A DNA stretch of 64,000 nt from an uncultured Eubacteriales bacterium (GCA_951801675.1 CATONX010000010.1:1-64000), one strand, 5' to 3'. Shown: positions 1 through 9,883, numbered from the stretch's first letter. Notes: a model not told the origin generated them from the letters alone. Made by a program: numbers and translations.

Positions 1-99
1 ATCCGACTGCAAGGTTGGATCGGATCCGACTGCAAGGTTGGATCGGATCCGACTGCAAGGTTGGATCGGATCCGACTGCAAGGTTGGATCGGATCCGAC
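1..99. repeat. 23-bp tandem repeat, 4.3 copies, running off the left edge
   Basis: Four identical copies of a 23-bp unit (it contains GACTGCAAGGTTGGATC) are followed by a 7-bp partial copy. The array starts at the window edge, so its full copy number is unknown. Because 23 is not a multiple of 3, reading frames cycle through the unit and give a 23-residue peptide period. All three cycled frames are open on the minus strand, so the acetyltransferase frame continues through the repeat. Identical copies suggest recent slippage expansion. Confidence 0.95.
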
Positions 100-493
100 G
101 AACCTGCGCGGGATTGCCCTGCATCACATAATTAGCAGGAACGTCGTGATAAACACAGGAATTTGCCGTAATGATTGCCCCGTCTCCGACCGTGATTCCG
201 CCCACAACCACGGCGCCAGTATAAATAAGTACGTTATTGCCGATTTTCGGATAGCCTCCCGGCCCCGCGCCAATGGTCACATGATGATAAATCTCGCAAT
301 TTTCCCCAATGGAACAGGCCAAACTAATCACCATACCCCGCATATTATGATGAAATCCCACGGTAGACGCGATATTTTTGTTAAAGGGAACGTCGCAATT
401 GAAGAAAAGGCTCAAAAATTGCCGCACAAAAAAGCGATATATCTTGTTTTTGCTCTTGTTTGCCTTATGATATAAGCGCGTAGCAACATTCAT
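1..493 (-). CDS. Hexapeptide-repeat (serine O-acetyltransferase-like) acetyltransferase, 3' end cut by window edge
   Basis: The minus-strand frame from the ATG at 493 encodes at least 164 residues with no stop before the window edge. The first ~50 residues are basic (MNVATRLYHKANKSKNKIYR). They are followed by left-handed beta-helix hexapeptides: HHVTIGAG, IGNNVLIYTGAVVVGG and ITVGDGAIITANS, then DVPANYVMQGNPAQ. This is the usual end of CysE, WcaB or sugar O-acetyltransferases, which use acetyl-CoA. Family members normally stop shortly after NPAQ-like sequences. Here the frame runs into the 23-bp tandem repeat, adding an unusual tail. A GGGGG-type ribosome binding site lies 10 bases upstream. 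The acceptor (serine or a surface sugar) cannot be told; a polysaccharide acetyltransferase is equally possible. Confidence 0.8.
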   Translation of the reverse strand, partial: MNVATRLYHKANKSKNKIYRFFVRQFLSLFFNCDVPFNKNIASTVGFHHNMRGMVISLACSIGENCEIYHHVTIGAGPGGYPKIGNNVLIYTGAVVVGGITVGDGAIITANSCVYHDVPANYVMQGNPAQVRRIRSNLAVGSDPTLQSDPIQPCSRIRSNLAVG

Positions 494-524
494 AGAAATC
501 TTTCCCCCTTCCTTTTCTCTTCCC

Positions 525-2933
525 TTATTTCAAGGGGCTTACGTGCCAAATGTCCCGCGCGTAATCGGCAATGGCCCGGTCGGCGGAGAAAATGCCCGCT
601 CCCGCCACGTTGCGAAGGGACATCCGGTTGAATTTGGCCGGGTCGGCATACACCGCGTCGATGGCCGATTGGGCCCGGCAGTAATCCTCAAAGTCCGCCA
701 TGACCATGTACTGGTCAGCTCCCAGCAGAGCGTGAACCACCTCGTCGAAGGTAGAACCGGCAAAGCCCTGGCGCACCGCGTCCACCGCCCGGCGAAGGCG
801 GTGATTGTTGTTGTAATACACCTGGGGATTGTACCCGCTGCGCTGCAGGTTTTCCACCTCCGGCGTGCGCATCCCGAAGAGGAACATGTTCTCTTCCCCG
901 ACCGCGTCGCAGATTTCCACATTCGCTCCGTCCAGAGTACCCAATGTTACCGCACCGTTGATCATCATCTTCATGTTGCCGGTACCGGAAGCCTCGGTGC
1001 CCGCCAGTGAAATCTGTTCACTGATTTCGGATGCCGGCATCAGAAGCTCGGCTAAAGTCACCCGGTAGTCCTCCAGATAGACGATGCGAAGTTTATCCCG
1101 TACAGCGGGGTCGTTCTCCAACACCTCCGACAGCTTGCAGATCATGCGGATGATCTGTTTGGCAAGGAAGTATCCGGGCGCAGCCTTGGCACCGAAAATA
1201 AAGGTCCTGGGCTGAATGTCCAGGTTGGGATTGTCTTTCAGGTCCTGGTAAAGGGAAAGAATGTGCAGAGCGTTGAGATGCTGGCGCTTGTATTCATGCA
1301 GCCGTTTGACCTGCACGTCGAAGATGGAATCGGGGTTTAAAATAACCCCGTTCTGCTTTTTCACATAAGCGGCAAGCCGCTCCTTGTTTTCCCGCTTGAC
1401 CTCCTCGAGCCGCTTTAACACAGTAGCGTCTTTCTCGAAAGCCTTGAGCTTCGAAAGCTGAGAGGCGTCTTTGACAAACCCGTCTCCGATCAGCTCCTTG
1501 ATCAGGCTGGTAAGCCCGGGATTGCTCTGGCACAGCCAGCGCCGGTGGGCGATGCCGTTGGTCACATTTTTGAACTTTTCCGGGGATACCACATAAAAGT
1601 TATGGAACACCGTGTCCTTCACAATCTGGCTGTGAAGCTTGGATACTCCGTTGACCGAACCGCTTCCCAGCACACACAGGTTCGCCATTTTCACCATCTG
1701 GTAGCTGATGACCGCCATATCGCTGACCATCTGGGTATTTCCCCCCGTGGCCGTCATCATCTGGGCGCCCTCCCGGTTGTTGATCTCCTGCACGATTTGG
1801 TGGATGCGGGGCAGAAGCTGAGCGAACAAATCCTCCGGCCAGACCTCCAACGCTTCCTTCATAACGGTGTGGTTGGTGTAGTTGACAGTCTTAGTCACGA
1901 TCTCCCAGGCCTCGTCCCAGCCGAACCCGCATTCATCGAGCATGATGCGCATCAGCTCCGGGATGGCCAGAGCCGGGTGGGTATCGTTTAACTGGATGGC
2001 AGCCTTTTCCGGCAGGTTATGCAAAGAGGAGTATTCCGACAGATGCCGGTAAATAATATCCTGAATGGAGGCGGACACCAGGAAATACTGCTGCCTAAGC
2101 CGCAGGCTCTTGCCTTCCCGGTGGTTGTCGGAAGGATAGAGCACCTTGGTGATGGCCTCCGCCATGGAGTTTTGCTCCATGGCCCGCAGGTAATCGCCTT
2201 GGTTAAACAGGTTCATGTCAAGACCCGGGGCCCTGGCTTCCCACAGCCGCAGAACCGACACCCCTTCCCCGTCCTTGCCGGGCACGTACATGTCATAGGG
2301 AACCGCCTCCACCGAGGTATAGTTGATGTGCTCCACCTGGTGATAGCTGCCGTCCCACCAGTCCTTTACCTGGCCTTCGAACTTGATGATGCGGGTCTGC
2401 TCGGGGCGGGGAATCAGCCACACGTCACCCCCCGGCAGCCAATTGTCCGGAAGCTCCGTCTGCCAGCCGTCCACGATTTTCTGTCGGAAAATGCCGAACT
2501 CGTACCGCAACGAATATCCCATTGCCGGATACCCGCCGGTGGCAAGCGCGTCGAGAAAACAAGCCGCCAGGCGGCCCAGCCCGCCGTTTCCAAGGCCCGC
2601 GTCCGGTTCCATCTCGTAAAGGGTCTCGGTTTTCACGTCAAAGCTTTTGAGGGCTTCGTCTACCACGTGGCACAGCCCCAGATTATAAATGTTGTTCTTC
2701 AAAGACCGGCCCATGAGAAACTCCATGCACAGGTAATACACCTGCTTCCCCTGCTTTTTGCGCACGTCCTCCTCGAAGTCCCGGCGCAGATTCTGCACCA
2801 GGTCGCGCACCACCAGAGCCAGGGCCAGATAAATATGTTCATTGGTTGCTTCCTGCGGCGTGACGCCGAAATTGTGCGACAGCTTCGCCGTAATGATTTC
2901 GGTCATCTGCGCGGAAGAAATTGGGTTTTTCAT
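525..2933 (-). CDS. glgP: Glycogen/starch/alpha-glucan phosphorylase
   Basis: GT35-family phosphorylase of 802 residues. It releases glucose-1-phosphate from the non-reducing ends of glycogen in the cytoplasm. The pyridoxal-phosphate site EASGTGNMKMMINGA is present, with the cofactor lysine near residue 655 and GTLDGANVEI after it. The glycogen-site text GNGGLGRLAACFLDA lies near residue 110. I chose the ATG at 2933 because GGAGG stands 8 bases upstream; a longer frame to 2978 has no such site. Length matches the family (about 800-840). A TTGTAA-17-TATAAT promoter lies just upstream. No other glycogen gene is in the window, so it appears to be monocistronic here. Confidence 0.96.
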   Translation of the reverse strand: MKNPISSAQMTEIITAKLSHNFGVTPQEATNEHIYLALALVVRDLVQNLRRDFEEDVRKKQGKQVYYLCMEFLMGRSLKNNIYNLGLCHVVDEALKSFDVKTETLYEMEPDAGLGNGGLGRLAACFLDALATGGYPAMGYSLRYEFGIFRQKIVDGWQTELPDNWLPGGDVWLIPRPEQTRIIKFEGQVKDWWDGSYHQVEHINYTSVEAVPYDMYVPGKDGEGVSVLRLWEARAPGLDMNLFNQGDYLRAMEQNSMAEAITKVLYPSDNHREGKSLRLRQQYFLVSASIQDIIYRHLSEYSSLHNLPEKAAIQLNDTHPALAIPELMRIMLDECGFGWDEAWEIVTKTVNYTNHTVMKEALEVWPEDLFAQLLPRIHQIVQEINNREGAQMMTATGGNTQMVSDMAVISYQMVKMANLCVLGSGSVNGVSKLHSQIVKDTVFHNFYVVSPEKFKNVTNGIAHRRWLCQSNPGLTSLIKELIGDGFVKDASQLSKLKAFEKDATVLKRLEEVKRENKERLAAYVKKQNGVILNPDSIFDVQVKRLHEYKRQHLNALHILSLYQDLKDNPNLDIQPRTFIFGAKAAPGYFLAKQIIRMICKLSEVLENDPAVRDKLRIVYLEDYRVTLAELLMPASEISEQISLAGTEASGTGNMKMMINGAVTLGTLDGANVEICDAVGEENMFLFGMRTPEVENLQRSGYNPQVYYNNNHRLRRAVDAVRQGFAGSTFDEVVHALLGADQYMVMADFEDYCRAQSAIDAVYADPAKFNRMSLRNVAGAGIFSADRAIADYARDIWHVSPLK

Positions 2934-2989
2934 AGGTAAACCTCCAAACAAAAGAGTGATCCACAGGAATTTTGCCAAGTCGTTTGCTC

Positions 2990-3018
2990 ATTATACACCA
3001 ATGCAGGAATAATTACAA
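2990..3018 (-). promoter_or_regulatory. Sigma-A promoter of glgP
   Basis: Minus-strand -10 TATAAT (2990-2995) and -35 TTGTAA (3013-3018) are separated by exactly 17 bases. They lie about 60 bases before the glgP ATG. Confidence 0.75.
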
Positions 3019-3158
3019 CTTATTTGGTAAAAAACAGCAAAACAAATAGTGACTGTATAGAAATTCTATTATTTTGATACAAATATTAGGGGATCTGACG
3101 GGGGTAATGGAATTTGTGAATATTTCGCAAATTCCGCGCTTCTTTTTGCAAAAAAGGC

Positions 3159-3187
3159 TTTAAAGCCGCACGCGGTTATATTATAAT
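3159..3187 (+). promoter_or_regulatory. Probable promoter of zapA operon
   Basis: TATAAT at 3182-3187 with a weak TTTAAA -35 seventeen bases upstream. The 340-base gap between glgP and zapA (2934-3274) holds only these divergent promoters and AT-rich leader; I see no ORF or strong hairpin in it. Confidence 0.5.
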
Positions 3188-3274
3188 AAGAATAATTTGA
3201 AAGAATGTTTGTGTCCCGTCAGAAGATGGGACGATAGAAGGATATTTTCATTGAAAAAATCGGAGGAATTGCCC

Positions 3275-3631
3275 ATGAACGCCAAACGCAAGGTGCGGCT
3301 TCGCATTGCGGGAGCCGATTATTTGATAGCCACGGAAGAAAGCGAAAGCTATGTGATTGCCCTGGGCCAGGAGCTGGATAACCGGGTGGAAGAGCTGATG
3401 CATGAAAATCCCCATGTGTCCACCACCGGGGCGCTGGTGCTGATTGCGCTGGACCTGTGCGACGAGGCCAAGCGGTCGGTGGAAACCAGCGACCATCTGC
3501 GCACCCAGCTGCAGGAATACTTGGCGGATGCGGCCAAGGCCCGCAATGAGGCGGATGAGCTCAAGCGTGAGCGGGACCGGTTGCAGCGGGAAGTCCAGTT
3601 TCTGCGCGCAAAGCTTGCGCCGGGGAAATGA
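3275..3631 (+). CDS. zapA: Cell division protein ZapA
   Basis: A 118-residue protein with the ZapA layout. An N-terminal beta-rich head (KRKVRLRIAGADYLIATEES) is followed by a long helical coiled coil rich in Glu, Lys and Arg (about residues 60-115, ending REVQFLRAKLAPGK). ZapA binds FtsZ filaments and promotes their bundling at the Z ring. The ATG at 3275 is preceded by GGAGGAATTGCCC; an upstream in-frame ATG at 3197 lacks a site. The stop overlaps the next start by four bases (ATGA), so it is translationally coupled to the U32 gene. That pairing is common in Firmicutes. Confidence 0.88.
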   Translation: MNAKRKVRLRIAGADYLIATEESESYVIALGQELDNRVEELMHENPHVSTTGALVLIALDLCDEAKRSVETSDHLRTQLQEYLADAAKARNEADELKRERDRLQREVQFLRAKLAPGK

Positions 3632-5730
3632 CGAAAAATATAAAACAAAATGGCCTGGAGATTTTGGCCCCCGCCGGGTCCATGGAATCGGTGCTCGCGG
3701 CGGTGCGTACCGGGGCGGACGCGGTGTACTTGGGTGCCGGGCAGTTTAACGCCAGGCAGAACGCGAAAAACTTTGACGGGGACGCCCTCTCTGAGGCGGT
3801 CGCCTACTGCCACGGCCGGGACGCAAAGGTATATCTGACGCTCAACACCTTGGTGGGAGACCAGGAGCTGGCCGCAGCCATGCGGACGGCTTTTTTGGCC
3901 TGCGACTTATCCATAGACGGCGTGATTGTGCAGGATCTGGGGCTTGCCTCCCTGCTTCACAAAAAGGCTCCTTCCCTGCCGCTGCACGGGTCCACGCAAA
4001 TGTCGGTGTCCTCTCTGGACGGGCTGAGGACCCTCAAGGAGCTGGGCTTTTGCCGGGCGGTGCTGCCAAGAGAGCTTTCCCGGGAGGAGCTTTCCTACCT
4101 GGCAAAGCACTCCCCCATAGAGCTGGAAGTGTTCGTCCACGGGGCGCTTTGCATGTCGGTGTCCGGCCAGTGCTACCTAAGCGCCATGCTCGGCTCCCGT
4201 AGCGGGAACCGGGGCTTGTGCGCCCAGCCCTGCCGGCTGCCCTTTGAGGCAGAGGACGGGGTGGGTCATGTACTGTCTCTAAAAGACCTGTCGTTAATCG
4301 ACGCACTGCCGGAACTCATGCGCATGGGCATTGCGTCGGCCAAGATAGAGGGCCGGATGAAACGGCCCGAGTATGTGGCGGCGGCGGTGCGGGCCTGCCG
4401 GGCCTCCCTTTCGCAGGGAGAGGTACCGCCCGGATGGAAGCGGAATTTACAGTCGGTATTTTCCCGCAGCGGATTTACAGATGGGTATTACGAAAACCGG
4501 CGGGGCCGGGAGATGCTGGGGGTACGGGGCAAGGAGGACGTGACCGCGGCTAAGGAAGTCCTCTCGTCCCTGGAAGCCCTCTACGCCAAGGAGACGCCGA
4601 AGGTACCGGTGACCCTCGATTTGTCCGTGAAGGGCGGACAGCCGGTTTCCCTTACCATAAGAGATGAGAAAGGAAACCAGATTACAGAATATGCCCCGCC
4701 GCCCCAGCCGGTGCAAACGAGGCCGTTGTCCAGGGAGCGGTGTGAGGAGCAGCTGCGCAAAACCGGAGGAACGCCCTTTTTCGTTAAGGACGTAACCCTT
4801 TCGCTGGAGGAAGGGATGACCCTGCCGGTGTCAGCGATAAACGGGCTTCGGCGGGAGGGGCTTCAAAAGCTGCTGGAAGCCCGCGCCAAAAGGAACCCCA
4901 TTCCTTATGAGGAAAGCGATTTTCCCGAAGAAACCTCGAAAAGAAACCCGGAGCGCCCAGGTCTGGTGGCCTCCTTCTCTTCTCTCGAGCAGCTGCCGGA
5001 CCGGGAAACGATATCCCGGCTGCAGGGAGCGTTTGTGCCCTTGGAGCTGCCCAAGGAGCAGCTTATTGCGGCTGCCCAGAGCTTTAAAGCCGCGGGGGTG
5101 CCGCTGGGCGTGCGGATTGCACGGCCTTTCGGCTTTTACCCGGAGGAGAAAAAGGAGCGGCTGCTGGCGGCGGCGAAAGAGGCGGGGATTTCCCTTGTTC
5201 TGGCGGAGAACCTGGGGGACGTAAAAACCGGACGGGACGCAGGATTCTCGGTTGCAGGCGGGCCTTTTCTCAACCTGTTTAATTCGAAGGCGGCAGAAAA
5301 AGCCCGGGAGAGTGGCTGCCAGTTCGCGGTCCTTTCGCCGGAGCTGACCCTGTCTCAGGCGAAGGCGGTCACGGCGGGAATTCCCACGGGAATTTTCGCT
5401 TACGGCAGGCTCCCTTTGATGCTCATGCGAAACTGCCCTGCCTCCGGCCGGTGCGGCGCATGCAAAAAAGATTCGTCCTTAGTGGACCGCAAAGGCGTCC
5501 GCTTCCCGGTGCGCTGCGCGGGCGGCGGGTTCGGGGAGCTTTATAACAGCGTTCCCACCTTCCTGGCCGACCGGCTTTCGGAATGTACCGGGGTTTCTTT
5601 TCTATACCTGTTCTTTTTCGAGGAGAGCAAGGAAGAGGTAAGCGAACTTATTGACAAGTACCAAACCGGGAGCGGTACGCCGCAGAAGGGAACCTTCACC
5701 AGAGGGTTTGCCTACCGGGGTGTGGAATAA
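3628..5730 (+). CDS. U32 family protein with DUF3656-type C-terminus (RlhA/YdcP-like)
   Basis: A 700-residue protein of the U32 'collagenase-like' family. The N-terminal half begins LEILAPAGSMESVLAAVRTGADAVYLG and carries the U32 signature EVFVHGALCMSVSGQC (around residue 170) followed by GNRGLCAQPCR. The C-terminal part (about 370-650) resembles the DUF3656 extension and ends with a Cys cluster (CPASGRCGACKK). Long members of this family include RlhA, which takes part in hydroxylation of 23S rRNA C2501; shorter relatives (TrhP) act on tRNA. I infer an RNA-hydroxylation role rather than proteolysis, but the exact substrate is not shown by sequence. Coupled to zapA by a 4-base overlap and followed 24 bases later by dut. 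Confidence 0.85.
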   Translation: MTKNIKQNGLEILAPAGSMESVLAAVRTGADAVYLGAGQFNARQNAKNFDGDALSEAVAYCHGRDAKVYLTLNTLVGDQELAAAMRTAFLACDLSIDGVIVQDLGLASLLHKKAPSLPLHGSTQMSVSSLDGLRTLKELGFCRAVLPRELSREELSYLAKHSPIELEVFVHGALCMSVSGQCYLSAMLGSRSGNRGLCAQPCRLPFEAEDGVGHVLSLKDLSLIDALPELMRMGIASAKIEGRMKRPEYVAAAVRACRASLSQGEVPPGWKRNLQSVFSRSGFTDGYYENRRGREMLGVRGKEDVTAAKEVLSSLEALYAKETPKVPVTLDLSVKGGQPVSLTIRDEKGNQITEYAPPPQPVQTRPLSRERCEEQLRKTGGTPFFVKDVTLSLEEGMTLPVSAINGLRREGLQKLLEARAKRNPIPYEESDFPEETSKRNPERPGLVASFSSLEQLPDRETISRLQGAFVPLELPKEQLIAAAQSFKAAGVPLGVRIARPFGFYPEEKKERLLAAAKEAGISLVLAENLGDVKTGRDAGFSVAGGPFLNLFNSKAAEKARESGCQFAVLSPELTLSQAKAVTAGIPTGIFAYGRLPLMLMRNCPASGRCGACKKDSSLVDRKGVRFPVRCAGGGFGELYNSVPTFLADRLSECTGVSFLYLFFFEESKEEVSELIDKYQTGSGTPQKGTFTRGFAYRGVE

Positions 5731-5754
5731 CGAAAGATAAAGGAGAAAACGAAT

Positions 5755-6195
5755 ATGCAGCCTTTACAGATTAAGAAAATGCGGGAAAATGCGGCGGTGC
5801 CGGTGCGGTCCACCGCCGGGTCGGCGGGCTTAGACCTGGCCGCTTGCCTGGAAGAACCGGTCACCATCGCCCCCGGAGAACGGGCCCTCATCCCCTCCGG
5901 CATCGCCGTGGGCCTTTTGGAAGACACGGTGGGGCTGGTGTTTGCCCGCAGCGGCCTGTCGGTCAAGAAGGGCATCGCGCTGGCAAACGGCGTGGGCGTT
6001 ATCGACAGCGATTACACCGGAGAAATTCTGGTGGGTCTTCTGAATACCTCCAAGGAAGCCTATACCGTGATGCCCGGAGAGCGGATCGCCCAGCTGGTGG
6101 TCATGCCGGTTTTGCCTTTGCCGGTGGAAGAGGTGGAGGAGCTGAAAGCGACGCAGCGCGGCGCCGGCGGGTTTGGTTCCACCGGGCGGATCTAA
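5755..6195 (+). CDS. dut: dUTP diphosphatase (dUTPase)
   Basis: A trimeric-type dUTPase of 146 residues that hydrolyses dUTP to dUMP and pyrophosphate, keeping uracil out of DNA and feeding dTMP synthesis. All five motifs are visible: RSTAGSAGLDLAA (motif 1), ARSGLSVKKGIALANG (motif 2, residues ~63-78), GVGVIDSDYTGEI (motif 3, catalytic Asp), GERIAQLVVMP (motif 4) and the C-terminal arm RGAGGFGSTG (motif 5). The ATG follows AAAGGAGAAAACGAAT. It probably belongs to the zapA transcript (24-base gap). Confidence 0.96.
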   Translation: MQPLQIKKMRENAAVPVRSTAGSAGLDLAACLEEPVTIAPGERALIPSGIAVGLLEDTVGLVFARSGLSVKKGIALANGVGVIDSDYTGEILVGLLNTSKEAYTVMPGERIAQLVVMPVLPLPVEEVEELKATQRGAGGFGSTGRI

Positions 6196-6319
6196 GAGAA
6201 AATTCATAGGGAATTCATGGTTTTTTCTGTGAATTGTGCTAAAATGAATGGAAATGTGCGGCCTTTTGCAAGGCGGCCGCGGCAGGGTATCGAAAGAAGT
6301 TTTGAGAGGATGGATTGGG

Positions 6320-7813
6320 TTGGCTCAAACGGCGCAAAATAGAAATCAGGTGACGGTGGAGCGGGAGAACAACACGCCGAATAAACCTTGGAACAAGACG
6401 AAAATCGCCGTTACGGCGGTGGTGTGCCTGCTGGTAGCGCTGGGCGGCTTTGCGATTTATTTCTTTTCCTCCGACCTGCCTGCGCAGACCTTTACGGCAG
6501 CCACGGTGGGCGGCCATAAGCTGACCGCCGCCCAGTACAGCTACTATTTCTCCGTGGCCTACAACGACTTCCTCCTGGAAAATGAGGACAAGCTCAGCGC
6601 TTACGGCCTGGATACCTCCAAGACGCTGGCCGAGCAGAAGATTTCCGACGAGATGACCTGGGAGGATTATTTTAAGGCCAAGGCTATGACCAACATCGTC
6701 AGCACCTACGCCACTTACGACGAGGCGGTGAAGAACGGCGTTACCCTCTCGGAGGAGGACCAGAAGAGCATTGACTCGTATCTCGCCTCCATTGAGAACA
6801 ACGCCAAGACGAATAACGCCCGCTTGAGCTCTTATCTGTACGCCCAGTTCGGCAAGGGCGTGACTTTGGATGTGGTGCGGGGTGAGGTGGAGCGCCAGCG
6901 GCTTTCCCGCAAGTACCAGCAGCAGCTGACCGAGTCCTACACGTTTACCGAGACCCAGATGCTCGACGAATATAACAAAAATAAGGACTCCCTGGACATG
7001 ATCACCTATTATTCCTTCTTCGTTCCCATCGACAATGCGGGGGATCCCACCCAAAGCGCCCAGGAGGAACGGCAGAAGGCGGAAGAGATGTGCGCCGCCG
7101 TGACGGATGCGCAGAGTTTTGCCGCATTGGCCCGGGAATATGCACAGGATGGCGAAAAGGAAACCTATGCCGATGACAATGCCACCCGCAAGGTGGAATA
7201 TCTGGACAAGCTGACCGTATCGACCGCGAAAACTTGGCTAAAAGATGCTTCCCGCCTGCCTGGGGACAAAACGGTCCTCGATGGGCTGGACGGATATTAC
7301 GTAATGTATTACGAAAACCGGGAACGCCCGGAAACCAAGACCGTCAACGTCCGCCAGATTCTCATTACGCCCGAGGGCAGCGTCTCGGAAGAGACCGGCA
7401 TGACCCAGGGTCAGAAGGACGCGGTTTTACAAAAGGCTGAGGAGATTCTCAAGGAATACCAGAGCGGCGAACAGACGGAGGGTGCTTTCGGGGCGCTGGC
7501 CGCGAAATACAGCACGGATACTGGCACCGCTTCCAGCGGCGGCCTATATGAAAACATCTACCAGTACCAGCAGTCGAAGAATCTCAACGATTGGTGCTTT
7601 GATGCGTCCCGCAAGCCGGGAGATACCGGCATCGTTCTTTCCGACAAGGGCGCTCACCTGCTTTACTTCGTCATGGACGGGGAACCCATGTGGCGCATTC
7701 AGGTGCGCACCAGCTTGACAGCGGTAAAGATAGCCGCCTATCAGGAGGAATTGTACGCGAAATACCCTTATGAGGAAAATGCCTTTGGCATGGGGTACTT
7801 TGTGTCTATCTAA
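6320..7813 (+). CDS. Membrane-anchored parvulin-type peptidyl-prolyl isomerase (SurA/PrsA-like foldase)
   Basis: About 497 residues. A basic N-terminus is followed by one membrane segment (IAVTAVVCLLVALGGFAIYFF), which anchors it outside the membrane. Next comes a helical SurA-N-like chaperone region (residues ~50-250) and a PpiC rotamase domain near residue 345-440 (VNVRQILITPEGS ... GALAAKYSTDTGTASSGGLY). No lipobox Cys is present, unlike classical PrsA. I chose the TTG at 6320 because GAGAGGA lies 9 bases before it; the ATG at 6248 lacks a site. It likely helps fold exported proteins. The substrate is unknown. Confidence 0.82.
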   Translation: MAQTAQNRNQVTVERENNTPNKPWNKTKIAVTAVVCLLVALGGFAIYFFSSDLPAQTFTAATVGGHKLTAAQYSYYFSVAYNDFLLENEDKLSAYGLDTSKTLAEQKISDEMTWEDYFKAKAMTNIVSTYATYDEAVKNGVTLSEEDQKSIDSYLASIENNAKTNNARLSSYLYAQFGKGVTLDVVRGEVERQRLSRKYQQQLTESYTFTETQMLDEYNKNKDSLDMITYYSFFVPIDNAGDPTQSAQEERQKAEEMCAAVTDAQSFAALAREYAQDGEKETYADDNATRKVEYLDKLTVSTAKTWLKDASRLPGDKTVLDGLDGYYVMYYENRERPETKTVNVRQILITPEGSVSEETGMTQGQKDAVLQKAEEILKEYQSGEQTEGAFGALAAKYSTDTGTASSGGLYENIYQYQQSKNLNDWCFDASRKPGDTGIVLSDKGAHLLYFVMDGEPMWRIQVRTSLTAVKIAAYQEELYAKYPYEENAFGMGYFVSI

Positions 7814-7868
7814 TCAGGCGCGCAGGGATTAAAATACCACATTCGTCAAAAGAGGAAGGGATATCGCA

Positions 7869-8423
7869 TTGGCATTGATATTGGCGTCCGCCTCCCCCAG
7901 GCGGAGAGAGCTTCTTGAACGGGCCGGGCTTTCCTTTGATTGCATCCCGGCGAGAGGCGAGGAAGTGATCGAGGAAGGGACCCCGCCCGAACAGGCGGCG
8001 CTGACCCTGGCCCAGCAAAAGGCGCTGGAGGTGGCGAAGGCCCAGCCGCTTAACACCGTCATCGGTGCGGACACCATTGTGGTGCTCGACGGGATGATTT
8101 TGGGAAAGCCTAAGAATGAAGCGGATGCGGTGCGCATGCTCACTCTTCTTTCCGGGCGGGAGCATTTGGTGCTCACCGGCGTCTGCGTGGTGCACAAGGG
8201 CCATGCCCATTCTTTTGTCCAGCAGACGAAGGTGAAGTTTTACCCTTTAACCCCGGCCAAAATCCGCGCCTATGTAAAGACGGGGGAACCCATGGACAAG
8301 GCGGGAGCCTACGGCATCCAGGAAAAAGGGATGGCGCTGGTGGAAGGAATCGAAGGCGATTTCTTTAACGTGATGGGTCTGCCCATTGCCCGGCTGCTGC
8401 GCCTGCTGGAAGGGCTGGAATAA
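7869..8423 (+). CDS. maf: Maf family nucleotide pyrophosphatase
   Basis: A 184-residue Maf protein, a house-cleaning nucleoside triphosphate pyrophosphatase acting on non-canonical or modified nucleotides (dTTP/UTP type). Typical motifs: N-terminal LILASASPRRRELLERAG, the catalytic patch VIGADTIVVLDG (residues ~60-71), ILGKPKN, GVCVVHKG and YGIQEKGMALVEGIEGDFFNVMGLP. It starts at a TTG preceded by AGAGGAAGGG. Maf is often found just upstream of mreB in Firmicutes, as here. Overexpression of Maf affects septation in Bacillus, which may explain the linkage. Confidence 0.92.
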   Translation: MALILASASPRRRELLERAGLSFDCIPARGEEVIEEGTPPEQAALTLAQQKALEVAKAQPLNTVIGADTIVVLDGMILGKPKNEADAVRMLTLLSGREHLVLTGVCVVHKGHAHSFVQQTKVKFYPLTPAKIRAYVKTGEPMDKAGAYGIQEKGMALVEGIEGDFFNVMGLPIARLLRLLEGLE

Positions 8424-8550
8424 GCGCTTTTAGCAAGGAAAATAGCCGCAAAAGCAGAGAAAAAAGCAAGCGGAAGAAAAAACATGCAATTTGGTTGAAA
8501 AAGTGGCGGGAAGGTCCTGCAAATTTGTTGACATAATTCTGAAAAAAGTG

Positions 8551-8579
8551 TTGTGTAATCAAAATCCCGCCATTATAAT
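8551..8579 (+). promoter_or_regulatory. Probable promoter of the mre operon
   Basis: TATAAT at 8574-8579 with TTGTGT seventeen bases upstream, about 75 bases before mreB. A perfect TTGACA at 8528-8533 also lies nearby, but its best partner (TGTAAT, 8554-8559) is 20 bases away, so I prefer the downstream pair. Confidence 0.5.
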
Positions 8580-8638
8580 ATTAGATGTATCGCCTACATG
8601 CGGAAAACCGGGGAATGCCGGGGTTCCCGGGCAAGTGA

Positions 8639-9664
<1,026 letters not shown>

Positions 9665-9681
9665 GAGGCGAACGGAAAAGA

Positions 9682-9730
9682 AATACGCAAAGACTGCCGC
9701 AAACTCTTTTTTCGGCAGCCTTTGCGTATT
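9682..9730 (+). terminator. Long hairpin between mreB and mreC
   Basis: AATACGCAAAG-a-CTGCCG pairs with CGGCAG-c-CTTTGCGTATT across a 13-base loop, with one A/C mismatch. The T-rich loop and absence of a U-run on the plus strand make it a weak terminator; it may instead attenuate or stabilise the mre mRNA. Confidence 0.5.
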
Positions 9731-9819
9731 GGTGTTCTTACCCGACACGGCGGGAGAAAAAAGGGGCGGGAAAGGCCATCCGTTTTTTTCATAGGGGGCA
9801 GCCAAGAAGGGTGTTTTTT

Positions 9820-9867
9820 ATGAAAAGAGCGGACCGGATGCGGCGAAGACCGCCGGAACCAATGTGA
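9820..9867 (+). CDS. Possible 15-codon leader ORF before mreC
   Basis: A short frame (MKRADRMRRRPPEPM) begins after AAGAAGG. It stops with a TGA overlapping the first base pairs of the AAGGAGG site of mreC. It is Arg- and Pro-rich. This arrangement could couple translation of the leader to mreC, but there is no conservation evidence, and such a short frame may be chance. Confidence 0.25.
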   Translation: MKRADRMRRRPPEPM

Positions 9868-9883
9868 AGGAGGCCCAAACGCC

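Noticed and set aside
38..475. Plus-strand ORF of 145 codons at the left edge
   Set aside because: It is antisense to a clear hexapeptide acetyltransferase and begins inside the tandem repeat.
2019..2939. Plus-strand ORF of 306 codons inside glgP
   Set aside because: It is the mirror of the glgP coding frame in GC-rich DNA; no family text.
8528..8559. TTGACA as the -35 of the mreB promoter
   Set aside because: Its only nearby -10 (TGTAAT) is 20 bases away, so the TTGTGT-17-TATAAT pair is preferred.
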